A DNA stretch of 64,000 bases from contig RCTD01000010.1 in NCBI GenBank assembly GCA_014898415.1, forward strand, positions 620,001 through 684,000, given 5' to 3'. Positions 27,056 to 38,059 of this stretch are shown in pieces. Every line of letters begins with the position of its first letter. Position 1 is the first letter of the stretch. The stretch is from Stromatinia cepivora. Taxonomy: Eukaryota; Ascomycota; Leotiomycetes; Helotiales; Sclerotiniaceae. The notes beneath the pieces are model-generated. The model saw nothing but the letters and a program-made list of their open reading frames with translations, had not been told where the DNA came from and ran no database searches. Made by a program: the position numbers and the translations under genes.

Positions 27056-27594
27056 TGGTTAGTGAAGACGTTGGAAATACGATTGGAATGGATCACGATG
27101 ATTAATGCAAGCCGAAGAATTAGTGGGTTGGATGGATGATTGGTTGGATGGAAGGTGTTAGGAGTTCACTATTATTGTCGTGCTAGTTACCATACTCAAA
27201 GATTCAGAGACAGACTCATGTCGTAGAAAAGGAGATCAAGTGGTAATTAATGTGTTTAGAGGATTGTATAATGCATTTGGGTAGGAAAAGAATGGCGTCT
27301 TGGGTGTTCTTCTCTTTCTCATCGTTACTTTTTTGGAGTTTGTAGGATATACCAACTTCATTCGGTTTTAGCTTAGGTTCGATTATTTGTTTTCAGAGAA
27401 AGCGAAAGATAATTGAGAAGTTGCTTTTATAGTAATGAGTTGTGCATATATAATTTGATGGGAGTTGTGGGAGTTGTGTGTTAGATTGGTGAGAGGTGTG
27501 TTGATGTGAGATTAGTTTCCTTTTGTGGATAAGGTGAAATATATAAACTCGATGCATAGTTTCCTGGAAGAGTGTACAGGAGAGACAAACTTCT
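27056..27594. other. MPS1 3' flank
   Basis: AT-rich downstream sequence with TGGATGGATGATTGG-like short repeats at 27128-27152. No gene seen. Confidence 0.5.
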
Positions 27595-28085
27595 CCTCCC
27601 ATCTCTCCTTCTAACTTTCCTTCTACATCCTTTCTTATTTCCTCTTTTATTTTTCTTTTATTTATATTTTCATCTCTTCTTTTTTTACTATCTACTCTTC
27701 CATCCCTTCTTTTATTTCTCCTCTCTTTTCCTATTTCTTCTTTTATCTCTTTCCTATCTCTCTTCCAATCTCTTTTCCTATCTCTTTCTCATCTTTCCTT
27801 TTATCTCTCCTCCCTTCTCTCCTCCTTCTCCTCCTTCTCTCCTCCCTTCTCTCCTCCCTTCTCTCCTCCCTTCTCTCCTCCCTTCTCTCCTCCCTTCTCT
27901 CCTCCCTTCTCTCCTCCCTTCTCTCCTCCCTTCTCTCCTCCCTTCTCTCCTCCCTTCTCTCCTCCCTTCTCTCCTCCCTTCTCTCCTCCCTTCTCTCCTC
28001 CCTTCTCTCCTCCCTTCTCTCCTCCCTTCTCTCCTCCCTTCTCTCCTCCCTTCTCTCCTCCCTTCTCTCCTCCCCCCTATTTTTC
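27595..28085. repeat. Pyrimidine tract with 19-copy perfect 12-bp satellite
   Basis: From 27841 to 28068 the unit CCTCCCTTCTCT repeats 19 times with no mismatch (228 bp). A further copy at 27809-27820 is separated by a 20-bp degenerate spacer. The flanks from about 27595 are almost pure C/T, so one strand is nearly all pyrimidine for ~490 bp. Because 12 is a multiple of 3 and the unit has no stop, long low-complexity frames open on both strands (for example 27572-28192 plus and 27778-28176 minus). I treat these as by-products. Confidence 0.95.
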
Positions 28086-28439
28086 TTCTTCTTTCGCCAA
28101 CCCCCGTTTCCTTTATAACCATCCACACGACCATCTCCGAATTACTTTTGGCTCCCTCCCCACGCCCCTTTACCATATCTTTACTCCGTTAAATTAATAT
28201 ATCTTGGCTCTCTAACCACTCACTATTCCTATTCAAAACCTACAAATCACTGGTAAGGCTATCAGTGTCTATTCCTAGAACCCATGCGTGCAACATGGCG
28301 TTGATTTCTACAAGTTAATATTGTGTATAAATGAGAGAGGTTTGTTTTGTTAAAATGTATTTTCCTGGTGCAGATGTAGATGGAGATTGGAATAAAAAGT
28401 TTTCTCTGTACATATACCCTCTCGGCAAAGAAATTGATG

Positions 28440-28970
28440 AAGAAATAAATAAAAAAGAAATAGCTTTTTTTGCTGATTTTAAATGCGTGGATTTTGGCTC
28501 GCAATAGATTTAGTGCGGCCTCGCGTAATTTAACACCCATCTGGAATGCTAGAGAGCCCCTGAAGGACTCCAGATCCAATATTAAAGTTTGGACCCAGCA
28601 TCATGAAAATGCTTGAGGAGTCCTCAGCTGACACAGAAAGATAAGTCTTTGGTTATGAGTGAATGTACTTGAAGACACTTCCTATCCTCGATGGTAGAGA
28701 TCGGAGGAATATTGGTGGTGTGAGATCCTGTGGCACAAACAAGTACATCAAGTGGGATCTCTTTACTAGTGGTTCCGAATCTATGAAGTTGGACATGAAT
28801 TCGATATTCTCAGCGACTAATTGAACGAAATAAGCGGTGAGCACTTCAAAATAGGAAGGCCTAGGTGTTAGATGACGGCAGCCAACCGCGGAGGAAGAGG
28901 GTGCGCGCTTCTAACATCTCGGGCTTCTTGGCTAGACAGTCTCTCATCCTGCTCGGATGGTTGCAGTAGA
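28440..28970 (-). pseudogene. Decayed Baeyer-Villiger-type flavin monooxygenase (C-terminal half)
   Basis: Family motifs appear in order on the minus strand but in different frames. AVGCRHLTPRPSYFEVLTA and then AENIEFM lie at about 28780-28890, aligning with the VGCRRLTPGPGYLEAL / NVEF region of BVMOs. DVLVCATGSHTTNIPP at 28700-28749 corresponds to the D-hVCATGF block. MLGPNFNIGSG at 28571-28605 is the LGPNSP region, and further on VKLREAALNLLRAKI resembles the tail helix. Each step needs a frame change, and a TGA follows the LSFCVS segment near 28625. The N-terminal FAD/NADPH Rossmann half was not found upstream to 30.4 kb. Family assignment is good; the exact limits are approximate. Confidence 0.75.
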
Positions 28971-30606
28971 AAGGCGCCCTATCCGAATTTCTGTTCTATA
29001 GAACGCAGCTCACAAGCTATATTTCGTGCGACTCCAATGGTTTTACGGGAGAATTCAAGTGCATAAGGATGACAAGTTCCTTGCATTGTTCAAGAGAGAC
29101 TGCAGAGTTGGGGGTTGGATTTCTAAAGGTAAGCATAAGAAACACAACTAGGCCAATAAACACTTTTCCAACCTACATTGAGGCCACAGCGGTAGTGGCC
29201 TAAGACTCGCAAAAGTTGCTTTCACGTAGATTCAATAACAGCCCCAGATAGCGAGAAACCTTCGCAGATCGGAGTCGGTCGTTTTTTTTTTGAGAGAGAG
29301 AGAGAGGGGCCGCTGTCCCGGAGGTTGCTGGGATAAGGGTTGTTTTTTGAGGGCGAGCGGAATTGAGACGGGAGGTTTAAGCGGGAAAAGGAGAGGCAGG
29401 AAGGGTGAGATAAAAGCGATTAGAGGGAAGTTAGGAGAGTATAGTGAATTGAGTGAAGTAGATGGGGCATGTTAGATGGAGGAACACGATGAACGATACT
29501 GCTTATCAAGCTCTGTTCGGCTAACACCAAACCTTTTCGTTTCCTTTCAAGTCAAATTCAAAAGATCACAAGTGCGGGTGTGTTTTTGAATGTTAAAAAT
29601 GGGCGCGACGTTTTGCTTGTCGCAACAAATTGCGCTTACAATACCGGAGTAACCAAAGAACAATAGCCCGCAGCCTTTCGCATAAATGATCTGTTTCTAG
29701 GACAGGAATATCTAGGCAGGACCTTCTCCTTCGCTACATCCGAAAACAAACGAAAATCAGAAAAGCTTAGATTTCTCAGATAGCACTAATTGCACTAATG
29801 GAAGATAGCGGCGAGTCTTATTACAGAATTCAATAACGCACTGCGCTGCTGTACCGAAGGTCGAAACACACATCGCTCATGGGCGGATTTCGATTAGGCT
29901 GATCGCCTTTTCCCTGATGTGTGACGGGAAAAGAGGTCAAATCTGAGAACATCTGTGATTGGCAAGACTGGTGAGTAGATTCGCTATTACTACATCCAAC
30001 GGAAAAGTCTAACTTGTAGTTCTCACTTTAGACTCCGCATTTTTAAATGATCATCACATAGAACTATGCGGCACATTACTCCTAGTAGACTTCTACTTTA
30101 GTGAGGGGACTAGACCCCCAAGCTATCGCAACTAGCCAGCATACTTGTAGGGAACAGGGCTCAAAAAGAGAGGTTCTAGATATGCAACAAATGTAGAAGC
30201 AGTTTCTCCTTGCAATTCATTGGCTCATCATGTCCCAGATTTCATGATTCAAGCTAATGATAGTCATTTACTGCATGCCTACCGGTATTTCTAGGGCCTT
30301 GCTGTTTAACAATTTGCTTTTTACAAATAGACTTTTTCTCGGTGTGAGGAAAGTGACAAAATTTCGTACAAGTTGCTATGTTCCCCTATACGAGCTTGAT
30401 GTCTTGCGGTGAGAATTGTAGACATTAGTCATCGAAAGTAAAACTTCATTTGGCTAGACTAGAGTTTCCCCACAATGCGCTAGTGATCAGAACTACCGAC
30501 GCGCCCGGGCCCCAATCATATGCATTACAAGCTTCCTTTCGATATCCTCCACAAACGGGCGATATTCTACAGCAGGCACAATCAATCACCCATACAAGGC
30601 GGAACA
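28971..30606. other. Intergenic with short purine runs
   Basis: Small open frames only. On the minus strand two short frames at about 28990-29160 (one containing SVSLEQCKELVILMHL, the other GTCHPYALEF) may belong to the adjacent decayed gene or to another relic; neither can be assigned. A T-run and GA-run sit at 29281-29307. No other gene seen; this region contains the promoter of the HTH gene at its right end. Confidence 0.45.
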
Positions 30607-31482
30607 ATGGCTCCTCCTCTTGCAAAACACGTTGTTCACGCCATCGAAGTAGCCATCGAATGTGCTTGGGAAGTTTCCCGACCCGTTGACCTAAAATCCA
30701 TCGCGCACATCTTCAATACCACCCCCACAACTGTGATCCGGATCCGTAAACGACAGGAAAAGATCCGCGATACGGGGATTGACGAACGGGGTAAAAAGCA
30801 AGGACCGAAATTTCGTTATGGAGGAAAGGAAGAAGAGCTTAAAGAATGGTTGACCAAATTATGTGAGGACCATCCCGAGATGAAACAGGCCGAGATAACA
30901 AGGTTGATGGAGGAGAAATGGGGGATTAAGTATGGTCAGAGTACGGTTTGTAGGTTGATTCGCATTTGGAAAATTCCGCATAGGGTTAGTAATAGGATGT
31001 ATGGGAATTCGAAACTGTATGTTGAGAAAGAAAGTGTGGGGAAGGTGGATATGGAGGGGAGGGGCAGAGGGGAGTTGGTGGATAAATTAGGTATTGGAGC
31101 AGTTCGAAAGAGAGCTTTGGGTGAGGAAGATGATGATCAAACAGTAGAGGATGGAAACAAGAGTACGGATCCAGAAGAAAGGTCGCAAGTATCTGAGAGG
31201 TTACCAGGACTACAAACTCTAGGAATGGCTGCGATGCAGGAACAGGAGAGAGAAAATATGATTATGGCTAATGGCAATGGGAATTCAAATGCGGCTCCAG
31301 TGCCAAATCAATATGAGCTAGCGCCGTTGTTGGAACATAGTAGGATGGTGGAAAGACTCAATCAATCGCTTGACGCTATTAATCAAGTTGTCGAGCCTTC
31401 GCCGCAAATTCAACATCAGCGTCCCTATAAGATGACATATCAACCGAGTCAACCGAATTGGCAATACCAGATGAATTCATGA
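30607..31482 (+). CDS. Helix-turn-helix protein, possibly derived from a transposase DNA-binding region
   Basis: Single open frame; I prefer the ATG at 30607 (291 aa) to the upstream in-frame ATG at 30520 because the 29 extra codons look like leader. Two HTH-like units follow each other, a paired arrangement seen in Tc1/mariner-type transposases and Pax-like domains: residues ~10-55 (VDLKSIAHIFNTTPTTVIRI) and ~75-125 (QAEITRLMEEKWGIKYGQST, followed by VCRLI and IWKIPHR). A basic linker GKKQGPKFRYGG joins them. After residue ~130 the protein is Glu/Asn/Gln-rich and disordered. There is no DDE catalytic domain and no terminal inverted repeats or target duplication were seen, so this is not an active element. 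It may be a domesticated DNA-binding protein, or an ordinary fungal HTH regulator. Function unknown. Confidence 0.7.
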   Translation: MAPPLAKHVVHAIEVAIECAWEVSRPVDLKSIAHIFNTTPTTVIRIRKRQEKIRDTGIDERGKKQGPKFRYGGKEEELKEWLTKLCEDHPEMKQAEITRLMEEKWGIKYGQSTVCRLIRIWKIPHRVSNRMYGNSKLYVEKESVGKVDMEGRGRGELVDKLGIGAVRKRALGEEDDDQTVEDGNKSTDPEERSQVSERLPGLQTLGMAAMQEQERENMIMANGNGNSNAAPVPNQYELAPLLEHSRMVERLNQSLDAINQVVEPSPQIQHQRPYKMTYQPSQPNWQYQMNS

Positions 31483-32286
31483 AAAAATAAGAGACACAAA
31501 AGCCCACACTAATACGCACAATTACATAGCTAGATAGGACGAAAGTCTATCAATCGGGATGGATTCATCAATCACCTCGATATTCACTTCTATATGGTAT
31601 GTGATGGCTATGGGGCGGCTTGATGCCGAACTTCCATAATTAGACCAACCTCTCCATTCAGTTGAAGATGACTTCGAAATGATTGCGTCGCCGTAGAGAT
31701 CAGTCAGTTCAGGGCCGCTAATTCATCCACGCGCAAAAGAAACATATGAACGACAACGGATCGCAAGTTATGTCTGTGTAGAAGAGATTCATATTATACA
31801 AAATAGAACTGCAAAAGAGGCCGTATGATTGCTCAGGCCGGGTATATCTATATCTAAATGTTTGGTCATGGCCTTTCCAAATTCCTTTTACCTTCAATTC
31901 CCATTTCTATTGTTTTTTGCGTGCCATGTAATACCATCAACAAAACTTCTTGCCAGAGATGCACGCAGCCTTTGTCTCTTTGTGAATGCTGCAACCTTGT
32001 AATGACATGTACTTGAGATGAGTGTAAAAACGTATTTTTGGATTCACTGCACTATGCTGATTGTGCTCGATTTAGGATGGTGATATATAGCTCCGTTGCG
32101 GTTGGAATGGTGGTCTCAGAGTAGATCCAAAATCATTTTGGATGCCCCAAGATTGCGCGAGTTTCGGTGAAAACCAGTGCAGGCATTATTGCTCATTTTC
32201 GTGTGTCCATGTCATAACCAAAAATAATCTTCGTTGTCGTTGAAAACTCCTCACCTCTATTCACTCCTGCTATCCCCTCAAACCCC
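31483..32286. other. Convergent intergenic region
   Basis: Between the 3' ends of the HTH gene and HSCB. AT-rich, no gene, repeat or RNA seen. Confidence 0.5.
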
Positions 32287-33048
32287 TCAATGCACCATAA
32301 CAACCGGCTTCCCCTTCTCCCACGCATGCAAACTATCCCTAACATTAACCCAATACCTCAGTCTGACCGTTTCTCTCTTCGCGGTCTCTACATCCCCAGC
32401 CTCCAAAGCCTTTCCCACCGCATCCTCACAATTTGCAATCCTCTCCTCATTCTTAGCTTTCAACCCATCCAAATCCCCCTCCTCCTCCGCCTCCTCAATT
32501 TCCTCCCTCGTCTCCAAAACCTCCATCAATAACTCCTTATCCCCCTCTTCTGCCCCAGTTTTCCCAGTCTCATCATGTACATCTATGCCCTGTAGCCCCA
32601 ACAAATATTGGGCCCGTAGTAGAGGCGATTGTAATGTTTTGTATGCTTCATTGATGAGGGCGCTGGTAGCTTCGGCGCGCGATTTGTTCGACGACGAATG
32701 TAAATCTGGATGTGCGCTTGCTTGCAGACGGAGAAATTCGTTGCGCAGCGCCCGAACGTCAATGTGGAAGGGGCCCGAGGGTGGCGGACCGCGGGGAAGA
32801 GTGACGGGGAAAAGATCGTAGTGGGTTCGCGGAGGTGAGGTGGCAGAAGCGGTTGTTTGATCCGGAGAGGTAGATGATGAGGGATTCTCAGATGAGGATG
32901 CGTTTCTGCGGGAGGAGATCGTGGGGTATTGAAAAAGAGGTGTGGTTTGCTGGTGGCAGATTTGAGCTGTGTGGCGGACGATGACGGGTTGTCTGGAGGT
33001 CGTTCTGCATGAGCGCATAAGGCTCCGTGGTAATAGTGATGATCGCAT
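32287..33048 (-). CDS. JAC1: Mitochondrial iron-sulfur co-chaperone HSCB/Jac1 (J-protein)
   Basis: Intronless, 253 aa. The N terminus is Arg/Ser/Thr-rich and lacks acidic residues for ~50 residues, as expected for a mitochondrial presequence. The J domain starts near THYDLFPVTLP and carries the HPD motif in QASAHPDLH (about residue 112). LINEAYKTLQSPLLRAQYLLGLQGI follows, and then a C-terminal three-helix ISU-binding region (LLMEVLETREEIEEAEEEGD through the end). Jac1 delivers the scaffold protein Isu1 with its nascent Fe-S cluster to the Hsp70 Ssq1 in the matrix. Length and order match the family. Confidence 0.95.
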   Translation of the reverse strand: MRSSLLPRSLMRSCRTTSRQPVIVRHTAQICHQQTTPLFQYPTISSRRNASSSENPSSSTSPDQTTASATSPPRTHYDLFPVTLPRGPPPSGPFHIDVRALRNEFLRLQASAHPDLHSSSNKSRAEATSALINEAYKTLQSPLLRAQYLLGLQGIDVHDETGKTGAEEGDKELLMEVLETREEIEEAEEEGDLDGLKAKNEERIANCEDAVGKALEAGDVETAKRETVRLRYWVNVRDSLHAWEKGKPVVMVH

Positions 33049-34279
33049 AGCAATCCTGATCTTACGGGGAGGTATGAACTTGCTTATGTTTCGTGAGGCT
33101 TATGTTCGTGAGAAGATGGAGCTTGAATTTCGCAGATGGGAAATTTGGTGATGACGTAATGATCGCCTAACCTTCCCTGAGTTTCCTTTGATATACACGC
33201 CAACTTCTTTCCTTTGTTCATTCGAGATTCTAAGATTTGAAATTATAAGATAAACTTCAAAACTATTTCAATAAAAACCAATTATCGCATCAATATGAGA
33301 ACCCCAAGAGGTTCAAAGGTTCAATTTTGCATCAAAATATGTTGCAGGGAAGTGGGGGAAACAACTCTACTTCGGCGAGGAAAATGAAAACCTTCATTTT
33401 CAAAGATCTTTCTCTTTCGAAAAGAGTTATTATCAATACATCTCTCACTCATCCTTGTATTATAAATCAAAAGCCGAATTAAGTTTAAGGCTTCTCAAAT
33501 ATCTCTCTCTTAGTTGTCAATCATTTATTATTTCAAATGCGGAAGGTCGTTGAAGTGTTTGTACAAGTGCCAAAGCCGACCTCTTTTCTCTCCTATGCAT
33601 ATTTGTTTCGTTGTACACTCTTTCTTCACCTCACTTCACTTCAGTATCAGTCTAAAAAGTGACGAGCTTTGATCTGTTGCTAGTCATAAATCTTCAAGAA
33701 TATCTTTATTGTTCTTATAGATTCAAACTGCTTTTGAACCTCTAGTAGTAGCCGCTTTATTGATCTAGTTCATTTTTCTAGTAAGACTTACCAATATCTA
33801 AATTTTCGTACCTACCCGTCATCTGAACCAACGCCGCAATCCGGGAGCCTAGTTTTGAGCCCCGGGCATATTCTCACCGTTGTCTAATGCAGTCCAATAT
33901 TTTCTTCGCTTTCTTTTCGTAGCCCATTTATCATCCATCCGTACCACCCAAAGCCATCGAATGACGGATTCTATGTTCTATTCTCTTGTTTGGAAAACAG
34001 TGGATGCTTGAGCGTAACTTCCGCAGCAACCTCATCTCTCATGTCCTGATCCTTGATGTCCTAGGTGCCGCTGGTACCAATCTCCGCATCAGATTTATTT
34101 TCGATCATCGTAACGAGAACGTTCATCGCACCTCTACCCATGGGTTTGACATTTCGAGCTGCTAATGCGTCATTTCTTCTTTCTATCATGTCTGTCTTGA
34201 GCATGTTGATGTAGCTAGCCCAGTCTCAGGAGCAAGTAATCACCCAGCTCGCCATGTGTCAGCTCCTTGGAGATGACTT
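33049..34279. other. Intergenic, AT-rich
   Basis: The HSCB promoter occupies the left end. From about 33900 rightwards the plus strand may include the badly decayed N-terminal part of the following CorA-like relic, but I could not align it. No intact gene seen. Confidence 0.45.
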
Positions 34280-35916
34280 ATGTTTGTGAATATCTTTTGT
34301 TTCGCCCAACACCATTTTCCCAAGACTTCACAACTGACTAAGCAACTTAGCATATTGTCGGGTGTCGAGCCCAGGAAGCGATGTCTGGTCCATGAACTTG
34401 GTACACCTGGCCGACGGGTCTTCCCCCACTTAGAGAACAGTGACTCCCCAGCGGATAACATATTTTTTCAAATCAAATTTTTCGAAATCCAGAACGTCAA
34501 TGAGTCGCAGAACGAGAAAATTCCATGGCGCCATTGGAAGACGGGGAAATTGTACAGCGACAGAGATGATTTAAGCCAAGGGTTTGCAAGTGGCTCCATG
34601 AGAGTCTTTATTGAGAGCTCATATACGGTGGGATAGGATACCCCTTAAAAATCTGGAAAGTATCTAACACTGCAAAGCTTCAAGGTGTTGCACCACTCGT
34701 AGTTCAGGACGCGTCGGCACCTGCTAAGGCAGAACACTGGACTATGCTAGAAATTCGCCCGATAACATTTACCCAGTCAAACCCCGATCTTTTCAGTCTC
34801 GAAGGAATAGAGCCTCTGCTTGAAGCCATACTGATGTATGTGCAACCGGCATTGCTTCATGTTAGCTCGAAATGGTCTTAAATTCATGAATATTTTGATA
34901 ATCTGGCTAGCGAAAAGGTAGCCTATCTTAAGCCGGACTACCACGATACCCTTCTCGTGGACGACGAAGCCCTTTTCACGCTCGAAGAAATATTTCTGGG
35001 CAATCTCGACACTCAAAGTTTTGGATGTAAGCATCTCGGAGAATATTGCCCAGATTAAAACGCTCGTCAACACCCAGGGAGGTGGTTTAGTGGAGACCGA
35101 TCCCACGGTTCTGGAGAATTTGACCGTATATCAAATCCAGGCTCGACTCAATGAGCTAGAAACAATTACACAAAAGTTTCGTGGGAAGATTGAGGAGGTT
35201 ATGTACCTGAGAGATGGAGTGAGTAAGGTAGATCAAAACTGCATTCGCCTGCTCACAGCTTTTAGCTTTTCAACGCGAGCGCCGTTATGGAAACACGAGC
35301 CTCGACACGATTGAACCAGAATTTGCGGCTGCTCACATTTGTGAGCATTTTCTTCCTCCCACTTTCTTTCTGTATGGTACGTCTTCGTTCATGCAATAAC
35401 ACTCATTCTCACATGCTAAATCGAGTTTAGTCGGTCTGGAGTATCAATAATTAACTGCTCAGTCTTTCATCCCTTGCAGTTGTAATCACCTGTGTTGCTT
35501 TAGTCACTTATTTTGCCGTTTTCAATTTGGATAGGCTGATGTATAGGTATCAATATCTCCACGGGAAGCTCACCAGAAGCACAGCCCGCAAGATGAAATT
35601 GGAGAAGCGAGAGCCGTGGACCGCGCTTGGCAACACATTTGGGAAGTTTCTGAACACCAAAGAAACAGAGCATCCGCCCTCCAATTGGATGCTTGTTCAG
35701 TATCGAATACAAAAGTTGCTAATCAGGCCTAGCGTTCAACAGGCATATGATTCCTTCATTAATAACACTATCAGGGCAATGAAGAAGGACAAGAGTCAAC
35801 GGTGGGTGGACCGAGGAGAAGCTTTTGAGAAAGCACGAGTTCCGAAGGCGAATGGGGAAAAGACCGGCGGGCAGTCTAATTGGCGGCTTCTTGAGTACAG
35901 GCTTGTTACTATATAG
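34280..35916 (+). pseudogene. Decayed CorA-like membrane protein gene
   Basis: The plus strand reads as one member of the large fungal group with a CorA-like Mg transporter C-terminus, but it is broken. In one frame IHEYFDNLASEKVAYLKPDY lies at 34882-34941 and is interrupted just before by TAA at 34879-34881. A frame change near 34980 then restores SKKYFWAIS and DVSISENIAQIKTL. An intron 35219-35265 (GTGAGT..TTTTAG) joins LRDG to LFNASAVMETRASTRLNQNL, followed by the membrane segment FVSIFFLPLSFCM. A second intron 35395-35430 region (GTACGT..GTTTAG) leads to SVWSINN, then an in-frame TAA at 35452-35454, then a second membrane segment LAVVITCVALVTYFAVFNL and a basic tail to 35916. Two stops plus a frameshift argue for a dead gene. 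Confidence 0.8.
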
Positions 35917-38059
35917 CGTGGGTTATGGATACCTTCCATTATTGTGCACACACTGAGGGGCAGGAAGTCACCTCATCTGAGTACCTCAAATCACCTTGGC
36001 GGTACTATTGCCTGATCATTGAAGATGTGGATAATTTGGTAGAAGGAGTCAAGCCTCTCAAACTCAACAGGCCAATCTTGAAGTTTCATCGAAATATAAC
36101 CATTCAGAATGTAGGGGTAAGGATTTGTGGGATCAAAAAATGCTTGGAATGATGACTGACCGGGGTAGGGAGCTAACTTTGTATTGCCGAGTGTCAGACT
36201 AGATTTTAGTGTTAATTTAACCAGAAATAAAAATTGAAGTTGTGGAGGGCATATGCAAACGCCATTTTCTAAATATCAGTTATAGAAGCATTGTGATACT
36301 AAGTTAATAATTGCGGATACCAGACCTAAAGTGGTATCGGAAGGTAGTATTCCTTTGCTAAAGTTGACATCAGTCATACAGCCATGCTGTAGTTCAGTGA
36401 GGCACCAATTGCAAGCGATATTTCCAGTTCTGCAGCTATCACAGTTTTAATATTCGAACTTTCCTAGGTCCATACGCTGCTCTTCATCATCAACATCATT
36501 GAGAGTGCATCGAATTATTTCACCATTGAAGTCAACTGTCCTTGCCTTCACAGTCAGCCTGCCATAACAGATCGAAGGATCCTAGCTATATTTCCATGCA
36601 AGATAATTCATAATCATAACGACCTTCCGGACTCGAATTTCAGAGTCCATATATAATGCCAGTCTCCAAGAAATCACGAAGAAGTAACGAGTCACAAGAC
36701 ATGCCCAACTAGCGCACAATACAAAGCACTGCAAATAGACGAAAAACCGAAGAAAATGGTGATTATTCGACTATTCACAACCTCTTAGTATACATAGATG
36801 TCTATATCCTGATTATATCCATAAAGCTCAAAATTGAGGATACCAACGCACATAAAAATCGACGACAATGCAAAAATTCTAATTTCTCATGGAATTTTGA
36901 ATGACATGGCATAGCCCAGCATACCAAGTCAGATACCTTTACACAAGAAGGTTATTCACATCCCACAAAACAGATACAAAAAGACATCGCTCACCACAAT
37001 TCAAGCCATATCCCAAAACCCAAATTTCTCATAATTACCTCAAGACCATGCGAAATAAAAGTGATCAGTCATGACACAAATGCAACAAAGATAATTTCTA
37101 GACTATAAAAACATACCAGCGCTCGTATATCTCGTTTATGTGAAGGAAAACTTGAATCTCAAATCTCAAGTCTTATTTCATGATGATTTATTTTATTGCA
37201 TTTTCTAGCAGCAGAACTCAAAACTTACTTTGCTGGTTTATAGGTGCAATGATGTGAATGGAATTTGAGCCAAATGACCAAGGAATGTACACACTGGTCT
37301 GAGGATTGTTGTTTGATGTTGATTTATGTAGGAAGGGGGAAGGGGGCCCAGTGGATATTGTTGTTGTAGTTGTAGTGGTACCTAGCTAGTAATGATGAAT
37401 TTGATTTACTACGGCGGTGGTGAGTGCTTGGACGAGGAGTGATTGATGACCCACAGGACCCTTCTTCCACAAGTTTTATGAACTTTCTCCAAAACGACTC
37501 ATTTATGTAGTATACCCTAAGATGTCCTTTACTTCTTCAAGTCAACATTATGTGAATCCAAATCTTCACAATCATAATCACCATCAACAAAGACAAGGTC
37601 ATGTATATGTATATGTATATGTATATGTACTAGGTATAGTATTCGCTCGTTTCTAATATAAACATATACACAGAAACCCCCTTTTCGCTTTCACTTTCAC
37701 TTTCGCATTCGCATCGCTCCTCCGCTGTTCGGACTTCGCATCGTTTTTGATAGGTAGAAAATGACGAAGTCCGGTTGAAAAAAAAAAAGACATAACAAAA
37801 AACATAACCCAGCAAAATCTATAAAAGAGAAATGATACCCAGACGCCACTTTCCTAGCTACAGACAGGTGGGTAGCAGTAGTTAAGTTACAAACACTCAT
37901 TAACGTTGTGAATTGCATCCCCTCATGAAGTAAAGACAAAGTAGTATATCCAGAGAAAAGGGTGACTTGTCCTTTCGTTCTCGTAACCGTGATAGGGAGA
38001 TCCCTTTCATCCCCACTTATATTCATTCATCCGCCAATTATCCTCCCGTCTAAGTTCAA
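35917..38059. other. 2.1-kb intergenic region
   Basis: AT-rich, no intact gene. A frame at 35925-36152 (75 codons) directly follows the CorA-like relic and may be part of its decay, but it shows no motif. A GTATAT hexamer run lies at 37600-37629 and a CTTTCA run at 37686-37706. Downstream flank of the mannosyltransferase gene at the right end. Confidence 0.5.
37600..37629. repeat. Short ATGTAT microsatellite
   Basis: Five near-perfect copies of a hexamer (GTATAT phase), in intergenic DNA downstream of the GT34 gene. Confidence 0.85.

Noticed and set aside
27572..28192. Long plus- and minus-strand open frames (206, 127 and 132 codons) in the pyrimidine tract
   Set aside because: They exist only because the 12-bp unit lacks stops in every frame; composition is pure repeat (PSLL / GRRE) with no independent coding evidence.
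36160..38030. Search for tRNA or structured RNA in the larger gaps
   Set aside because: No convincing GGTTCGANNCC arm with a matching acceptor stem was found by eye.
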